Shown: piece after piece, positions 58,061-64,000 of the stretch
Position numbering within the stretch: position 1 is the stretch's first letter
Layout of the letters: each line of letters starts with the position of its first letter
Source: Adineta steineri
Lineage: Eukaryota; Rotifera; Eurotatoria; Adinetida; Adinetidae
Direction: 5' to 3'
DNA length: 64,000 nt
Assembly: GCA_905250115.1 (NCBI GenBank)
Contig: CAJNOI010000146.1
Span: 165,089 to 229,088, forward strand
Program-made: the position numbers and the translations under genes
The notes under the pieces: generated by a model
The model's database searches: none
What the model was told of the DNA's origin: nothing
The model's input: the letters and a program-made list of their open reading frames with translations, nothing else

Positions 58061-58341
58061 AATAATTCTTGTAAAGAAAATTGAAAAAATAATTGAACCA
58101 AAAATAAATAATGTTCGTGCAAACATTGATGTTGAAACAGTAGCGTATCTATAAATTACTTTAAAAAAATAGAAGAAAGAGAGAAAATGTTAAAAGCTTT
58201 AGATATTAAAAAAGGAATCTGAACAGACTAGTCTACAAGATGAATGGTAAATTAGATTATTTATATTTTTAAAAGAAGTTTATTTATTGTTACTGAAAAC
58301 ACATTAAAAAAGCAAAAAATGATTATTTGTCAAAAGTTATT
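58061..58341. other. intergenic
   Basis: AT-rich, no gene seen; 3' flank of the NHL gene. Confidence 0.4.
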
Positions 58342-60064
58342 TCAGTCAAAATCAATAAAAAATTTTTGTATTCGATGGTTGTCTCTATCGGCAACATAAA
58401 GATTACCATGTCGATCAAATGATAAATCAGATGGGTATTTGAATTGCGTGGATCCGCTTCCTATATTCTTTTCGCCAACGACAGGAGCACCTTCTAGTGC
58501 ACCTGACGACCAACGCGTTATTTGATGACTTACGCCATTTGACACATAAATATTACCCATATGATCAACAATCACACCTTGGGGATAAAACAATATATTA
58601 GGATTTTCACTGGAAACTTGTCCTGGAGCAACAAGAATGCCTTCAGTCCTATTTTTGATCCATTTCATCACACGATTATTTCTGTAATCCGCTACATAAA
58701 CTGAATGGTTTTCATCGACAAAGATATAGTTAGGTTCATAGAATTGATTAAGGTGATTTCCTTGCCCATGCCCACCTGCTACAAGTGTACCTTGTTTATC
58801 TCCTTGTCGCCAACGTCTGACTTCCTGACTGCTCCAGTCACAAATATAAAGATCTCCAGTATTATCCATTGCTAAACCCCAGCAAACGATAGGATATATT
58901 AATATCTGAGGATCCTGGCTATTTTGACGAGACCATTGCATCACTCGGATGTTGCGATGATCACAGATGATGAGATATTTTTTCTCTATATCAAGAATTA
59001 TATCCATTGGATAATCTAATTGATTTATTTTATTTCCCTTTCCATTTCCACCTGCGACTATTTCACCTTTGTCCGCACCAAATTCCCATTTAACAATACG
59101 ATGGTTTTCAGTGTCAGCAATATAAATACTATCATCATCACTATCAACATAAATACCAAAAGGCAGATTTAATTGATTTAGTTGATTCCCTCGTCCATGT
59201 CCTCCAGCAACAGTAACTGCATTCTGTTTCCATTTCGTATTGTTATTAATGAAAATAGGAGGAATTAATCGTTCTATAAAATATAAAAAGAAAACTCGAA
59301 TTTTTTTTTCTTTCTTTCAATTTATAAATTATTTCTTAAAAATAAAACATATTTTGTTTTCATTAAACATTATATTTCTGTGTTACACCATATAAATTAC
59401 GAGAATGTAAACGTGGATTTTGATGGATGCACTATGAACTCGATATTACAATCTCATTCACCTTTTTACATTATTCTATAGAAGTATGATGCATGACTAT
59501 AAATTATCTAAGAACGAATAAAGAAAAACTAATCGATCTCTTATGAATTTATCTCATATAAGCAACGAACTAGTTCCATCGAAATCATACCACTTGTCAT
59601 CGTTGTCGTTGTTATTGTTGTTGTTGCTACTGTTGCTGTTGTTGTTGTTATCGTTGTTGTTGTTATCGTTGTTGTCGTCGTCGTCGTTGTTACTGTTGTT
59701 ATCTCTGCTGATATTTCTGTTGATATCTCTGTTGTTGTTGCTGTTGCTATCTCTATTGTTGATGTTTTTTCCTTCTTTGTTTTGTTTCCTGTAACAATAA
59801 TTGTTAGAATAACTATAATTGCAGCAATAAAAATAATGGAAAGTATTATCCAAATTAATTTTCGTTTTCGAAAATGTTCAAGTCTAAAATAGGAAAATTA
59901 TTTTAATAATTTATTGGAATTCATAATATATACATACAATGTTCGTAATCGTACCGTATTAAGATTAACTACTGCCGACTAAAATATTTCAAAAGAAAAT
60001 AAGATTATTTCTTTTTTATTTAATACATTACTTCATCAGGTCCAACTCTGTTATTGATGTTCAT
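58342..60064 (-). CDS. type II membrane protein: TM, Thr stalk, NHL propeller
   Basis: Exons 60064-60032, 59978-59938, 59883-59594 and 59273-58342 join with matching phases (0, 2, 1), about 431 residues. Exon 1 encodes MNINNRVGPDE and exon 2 a short linker. Exon 3 encodes a basic LEHFRKRKLIW, a TM (IILSIIFIAAIIVILTIIV) and a Thr/Ile stalk coded by a GTT-rich tract. Exon 4 carries six NHL units (VAGGHGRGNQLNQLNLP; IYIADTENHRIVKW; VYVADYRNNRVMKW; IYVSNGVSHQITRW; LYVADRDNHRIQKF), a cell-surface propeller. The donor of exon 3 could be GTGGTA at 59593 or GTATGA three bases later; both keep phase 1. The NHL exon begins like that of the caspase fusion gene (N/K-TKWKQ), so the two share a common NHL exon ancestor. 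Confidence 0.8.
59594..59780. repeat. GTT-rich trinucleotide tract coding the Thr stalk
   Basis: Imperfect GTTGTT/GTC/ATC triplets on the + strand. They encode Thr/Ile on the minus strand of the NHL gene. The + strand Leu-rich frame is a shadow. Confidence 0.65.
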
Positions 60065-61327
60065 AGTTGTTGATCTATCCGAGCTTGAATATTTTTACAA
60101 TCTAAAATTCACAAAAAAAATCTTTTGTCTTCAAAGATCATTTCATAGTATTGATATAATTGTAGAAAAAATAAATTATTTCATTGAATATTTTCTTTGT
60201 AATTATGAGATTTAATATATTTCATTAATTAATCAATTTAAACCAAAATAAAACAATGTTAAAATAAAGTTTTGATTTATTCTTACGTGAAATAATTAAA
60301 AATTATGTGAGAATGAGATATATTTTTCTACTTCGCATCAATTAAATAAAAACGAGCTTTATCTTAAATAATCAGTTCAAAATGTTGTCAAATTTGCAAT
60401 AACAAAAAAGATCGTATTTCCTTTTTTTTAAAGTTAGTTTTTAATAGAATATTGCCAGATGCGAGAGAGTTATTTGGTATTAATGTAAAAACTCTGTTGA
60501 ATAAAATACAGACGTAAATTGCTTGACATAATATTTATCATGATTTCCTAGAAAAATAAAAAAAGAGAAAATCAGGGAATAACACCAAATGCTGCATAAA
60601 ATATATTGAAAAAGATTAAAAAGAATAAAATATTTACTTTTAGAAATGTGTTGTGTTTAATACGATTTAGTTTTCTTTTTTGGATAACTTTTTCAGATGT
60701 TCATTTTCATGAATACTTAAATATGAGGGCATCTCTTCTTTATCTTGTTGTTGCCATTAGAACATCAACTATTATTTCTTATAATTGATATACGAATATC
60801 AATTAAATATGTATATAATAAAATTTTATGAAAATAGCTCTCAAATAAATTTCTTTTACAATAACAGATTGTAAATATGATGTTTCCTTTTGATCTATCT
60901 TATATATAATATATAGTCACTGATATTCCATGATCGTTTTTTCAACAGGAATACATATAAGATTATGAATAGGATCATTTTCTTTAGTGCACAGATGAAT
61001 ATGGTAAATATTTAAAAATTAATAGATATCCTTGATAGAACCATATAAGAGCATCATTATATATAGTGTTTCATTCATTTCTTCGTGAAAAATTGTGGAT
61101 AAGATGACTTTTTTCAATATATTACCATCTAAATATTTAATGTCTTGTAGTAAATTATAGAAGATTTCAAAATCAGACGTTAAACTATCAGTGGTGAATA
61201 CGTTTTTAAAATTCACAATCATTAACTTTATTATTTTTATCATAATTTGAACTTGGGTGAATCTCCAACGGATCTATTGATATTATTTTATTCTTCGCCT
61301 GTTTTCATAACAAAAAAAATCTATTAT

Positions 61328-61465
61328 TCTCAATCCTGACAGGATGATTATGCACAACATAAATTGCTAGTCTGCCTGTCCGACGTCTGATTTGTTGAAG
61401 AAATCAACCAATCAGATTACAAGTTTCAAAATGCCATATTATTTCTCCCACTATCAGGATTGAGA
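61328..61465. mobile_element. candidate MITE, 138 bp
   Basis: The inverted ends are TCTCAATCCTGACAG at the left and CTATCAGGATTGAGA at the right (14 of 15 match). The inside is not coding. TA-rich flanks allow a TA target site, but the exact duplication is not clear. Confidence 0.5.
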
Positions 61466-61913
61466 TAAACGAGGCTCATAGAGCCAACGTGTTACCTGTA
61501 ATATTAATTCAGAATTTCTTTTTCGATAACTCTTCCGTTTTAATGACTATTTTTTTCATAAGCCAATTTATATATACGGATGAGTATGTCTTCTCAACAA
61601 AAAACTACTCAAGACAATTTTAATTATTCTATTAAATCGTCGCTTTGAAAAAGTTTTTTTCAAATAAATACGTCAAGTATATGATAATTCAAGAAACTAT
61701 TTTACAGTGTAGTATTTAAAACAGAACTTTGTACTAAAGAGATATTCCAATTAATTTATAAATTAGATATAATGAATAAAAATGCATATATTATTATCTT
61801 AGTTTTATGGCTTGTAATGTTTTTAAAGCTTCGTTCTCTTTTCTTCTTTCTTTCTTTCTATTAACTTTTTGATATGCACGTCTCAAAATGAATGTGATCG
61901 TAGCGTTTAGACG

Positions 61914-61975
61914 TGTGTGTGTGTGGGTGAGAATTTTGATGTATTCCATATATGCTCATGTCCATCGTCGATTAT
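61914..61975. repeat. telomere-like G-rich arm, decayed inverted repeat
   Basis: GTGTGTGTGTGGGTGAGAAT with a weak partner ATATGCTCATGTCCATC. Confidence 0.35.
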
Positions 61976-62385
61976 CTGCACAAATACTTCATTTATTCTT
62001 TAAAATAAATAAATGAAAAGTGTTTACATTTACGATATTTTGTATAGTCTTTATGAATGAAGATTTCGAGGTGAGATGACCATAATATCGATATCTACTC
62101 ACATTCTCAACATAGTATGTATATGAAAGGCTACAATAAATATCAGAATTCGTTTTTCACTACAGATTCATAAGAAGAAAACGTCATATTCATATCTGTG
62201 TAATTGTGAATATTAGACGATTCTTTTTTGAATTTATTATTGTTAGGCATATAATAGCCACAAATACTATTCATAATATACAATTGTTGTGTAGTCAATG
62301 CTCTTTCAAAGCTTTAAACAGCCAAAAGTAGTTTGATGCGCAGATATCATTACTTCCTCACATTAATACTAAAAGAAATCTTCTC

Positions 62386-62645
62386 GTGAAACATTTTCAA
62401 GCATCTGGTCGTCTTGATTTTTGTTCGATATCTAAGCATGATTTCGACATCATTTTTCAACAATACGTACTATTAATTGTTGATCGAGTTATTGCTCTTC
62501 GTTTCGATCAGAAAATGAAAGAAATTATGACTGAATGGAATTATTTACTACATCTAACACATCTCAATATTGTTCAATTTGATTTTTTTAATAATTCGAC
62601 TAATAAACACTACATACCGAACAACATTTGCAGTCAACATAGACT
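62386..62645 (+). pseudogene. F-box protein fragment
   Basis: RLDFCSISKHDFDIIFQQYV then LLIVDRVIALRF corresponds to the segment just after the F-box in the gene at 8000-9749 (LDLRRIYSQDFNTFF...IVDRIVSLRL). WNYLLHLTHLNIVQFDFFNN follows the LRR-like pattern. The F-box itself is missing upstream, and similarity stops at the inverted repeat that begins at 62646. A short truncated copy. Confidence 0.65.
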
Positions 62646-62699
62646 AGGATGTGGGTATAATTATTCTTTTCATCGAGATCTACAACCACATCATCAAGA
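62646..62699. repeat. telomere-like inverted repeat (TLIR 19) truncating an F-box fragment
   Basis: AGGATGTGGGTATAATTATT faces GATCTACAACCACATCATCA. The F-box-like reading ends here. Confidence 0.55.
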
Positions 62700-62736
62700 A
62701 CAGCGTTTTTGAGAAATTTGTGTTAGAAAAAAAACG

Positions 62737-63303
62737 TTATTGTTCTGCGCGATGAGACAGATCGTAAGAGAAAATATTATAAATTCTTTCGCCTAATCTT
62801 AAACTTTGTTCATCAAGTTGTTCAAATCCATATTTTTCATAGAAACGAATTGCCTTTAAATTCTTAGAATGTACCCTAAGAAGAATACGATTCGGTTGAG
62901 GTGTAACAGTTTTGAACCAAACTATGATTTCAGTCATTAATTTCCATCCAATTTGTTTACCTTGGTAGTCGCGTCGGACGTAGATGCGTTTTATTCCAAA
63001 GTCATTTGGATCAGAAGAGTAGTCTGGCAATAGATTGAATCGTGTTGCAACAGCATACGCAATTGGTTCTTCCTTGTTTCCATTTTCATTGAAAACAATC
63101 CAAACACCTTGCAATGGATCATTAATCGTCTCACAATAAGCTTGAACTGAATGTTCTCGTTCTACATACTCTTCTATTCGTTGAGAATCAAGATCAATGC
63201 TAAGTTCATTTGTATAAGTTTCGTAAAATGTTTTTCTTCCAAGAAGTGAAAGCTGAGGAGCATCTTCGACGGTAGCACGCCGTATTATGAAGTTAGAAGT
63301 CAT
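62737..63303 (-). CDS. GNAT-family N-acetyltransferase
   Basis: 188 residues, single exon. It begins MTSNFIIRRATVEDAPQLSL, the standard GNAT beta1-alpha1 start. A central strand has EPIAYAVATRFNLLP. Motif A is GIKRIYVRRDYQGKQIGWKL, with the acetyl-CoA pyrophosphate loop RRDYQGKQIG. Motif B is NLKAIRFYEKYGFEQLDE. Full length for the family. The closest pattern I recall is bacterial PaiA/RimI-like enzymes, so a horizontal origin is possible, but the base composition does not stand out. Probably acetylates small amines or protein N-termini; the substrate is unknown. Confidence 0.85.
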   Translation of the reverse strand: MTSNFIIRRATVEDAPQLSLLGRKTFYETYTNELSIDLDSQRIEEYVEREHSVQAYCETINDPLQGVWIVFNENGNKEEPIAYAVATRFNLLPDYSSDPNDFGIKRIYVRRDYQGKQIGWKLMTEIIVWFKTVTPQPNRILLRVHSKNLKAIRFYEKYGFEQLDEQSLRLGERIYNIFSYDLSHRAEQ

Positions 63304-64000
63304 CTTTTATAGTTACACTGAAAGAACAAAAAATTAGTTTGAAACACACGTGTTTTTTTTTCTTTTTCTCTTTTTACTTAGTCTGTATTTAATATAATAT
63401 AACATATAAAAAGGAACGAAAGAAAAAAAAGACCGAGCCGATGTGTTCCCTATCAATCCAGTAGATAAGAAATAAACCAGTATTATCAGAAGAATTTGAA
63501 TATTCTAAAATTGCAAACAATCATTTTTAACTAATTTTTTTCATATTTTAACGTAGTGACGCTTTAATTCGTTTGTCTACATGATGAATGTGGGGTGGAG
63601 ATGTGAGCATTACTTTCTCCTCACACCCATACCCTCAAGATGATTTTGAATTGATCGAATCGTTCGTTTATCTGAAATTTAAAAAATTAATAAACAACGG
63701 GCAGCACGATATTACATAAGTTTTATTTCATTTTGTCGTTCTGTCGAGTCAGAATAGAAAAAACAATTTCTCGACTGACGTTGACTCTCTCGAAGAAACG
63801 TGATTTTTCTACGTTATATTATACTCAACTATGAAGAAAAAACATGTGACGTTGTTTTTTTCTCCTTCTAACAACGAATATTTTTCTGATTGATATGAAA
63901 ATTACTTTAGAATTGACGTATATTATAACAAATTCATAACAATTGAGATACTTCGATAAAACTATATTTATGGCAAATATATATCTTTGCAAACTACCCG
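63304..64000. other. intergenic to window end
   Basis: T-rich leader of the acetyltransferase and the inverted repeat at 63585-63639. No gene seen. Confidence 0.5.
63585..63639. repeat. telomere-like inverted repeat (TLIR 20)
   Basis: GAATGTGGGGTGGAGATGTG faces CCTCACACCCATACCCTCAA. Confidence 0.6.

Larger units (their letters stand above)
60065..62385. other. intergenic, no gene seen
   Basis: About 2.3 kb AT-rich. Contains a possible MITE (61328-61465) and telomere-like motifs near 61914-61975 and 62076-62115. Open frames at 60606-60788 and 61019-61243 have no recognisable content. Confidence 0.45.

Noticed and set aside
59543-59794. Leu-rich + strand frame and an Asn-rich minus frame in the GTT tract
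   Set aside because: Both are shadows of the Thr-stalk exon of the NHL gene, whose frame is fixed by TM and splice sites.
739-63639. Telomere-like motifs as a true chromosome end
   Set aside because: Each site has only one to three units and an opposing arm, with genes on both sides; these are interstitial.
1-64000. tRNA, rRNA, LTR or other virus-derived elements
   Set aside because: No cloverleaf, rRNA core, reverse transcriptase, integrase or capsid reading was recognised; a covariance-model and protein-profile search would be decisive.

Overview
This window is AT-rich animal nuclear DNA, most likely from a bdelloid rotifer (Adineta/Rotaria type). The evidence is short GT-AG introns (about 55-130 bp), close gene packing, gene families that are expanded in bdelloids (F-box proteins with leucine-rich-like tails, NHL and FG-GAP surface proteins, TPR fragments, odd rhodopsin-like GPCRs), two intronless genes that look foreign (one bacterial-like, one fungal-like), and many short motifs made of TGTGGG, the known bdelloid telomere unit. 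The genus is an inference. Two runs of exactly 100 N (6276-6375 and 46508-46607) are scaffold gaps.

Layout. 0-6 kb: TPR remnant, CD225/dispanin-like gene, single-pass membrane protein, and a 950-bp segment that recurs exactly at 13.6-14.6 kb and stops at the first gap. 6.4-13.6 kb: very AT-rich desert, F-box gene with a homopolymer frameshift, two-exon GPCR, a 92-bp tandem array. 14-17 kb: type II membrane protein with a Ser/Thr stalk and a galactose-binding-like ectodomain. 17.6-21 kb: duplicated C2-domain genes on either side of a membrane-anchored methyltransferase. 22.4-24 kb: fungal-like secreted propeller with a Thr-rich tail. 26.5-30 kb: flavin monooxygenase (frameshifted) and a caspase-like/NHL fusion gene. 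30.4-33.2 kb: many-exon GH65 (PGGHG/acid trehalase-like) glycosidase. 34.4-45.1 kb: three related two-TM modules followed by a TM-stalk-FG-GAP module. All splice phases fit one reading frame of about 1,688 codons. 46.7-52 kb: small secreted protein, broken dispanin copy, nested MITEs, a papain-like/LRAT-like protein, bacterial-like GT2. 55-60 kb: Cys-loop channel, LicD/fukutin-like pseudogene, membrane-anchored NHL protein. 62-63.3 kb: F-box fragment and a GNAT acetyltransferase.

Two themes stand out. First, about 24 short inverted repeats with telomere-like arms are scattered through the window, several of them at breakpoints of duplicated or truncated genes. Second, many surface proteins have the same plan (cytosolic N-terminus, one TM, Thr/Ser stalk, then a different ectodomain) and are joined at phase-1 introns, which suggests exon shuffling. 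No virus-derived element, tRNA, rRNA or CRISPR array was recognised. Exon limits were worked out by hand from splice signals and frame, without transcripts.
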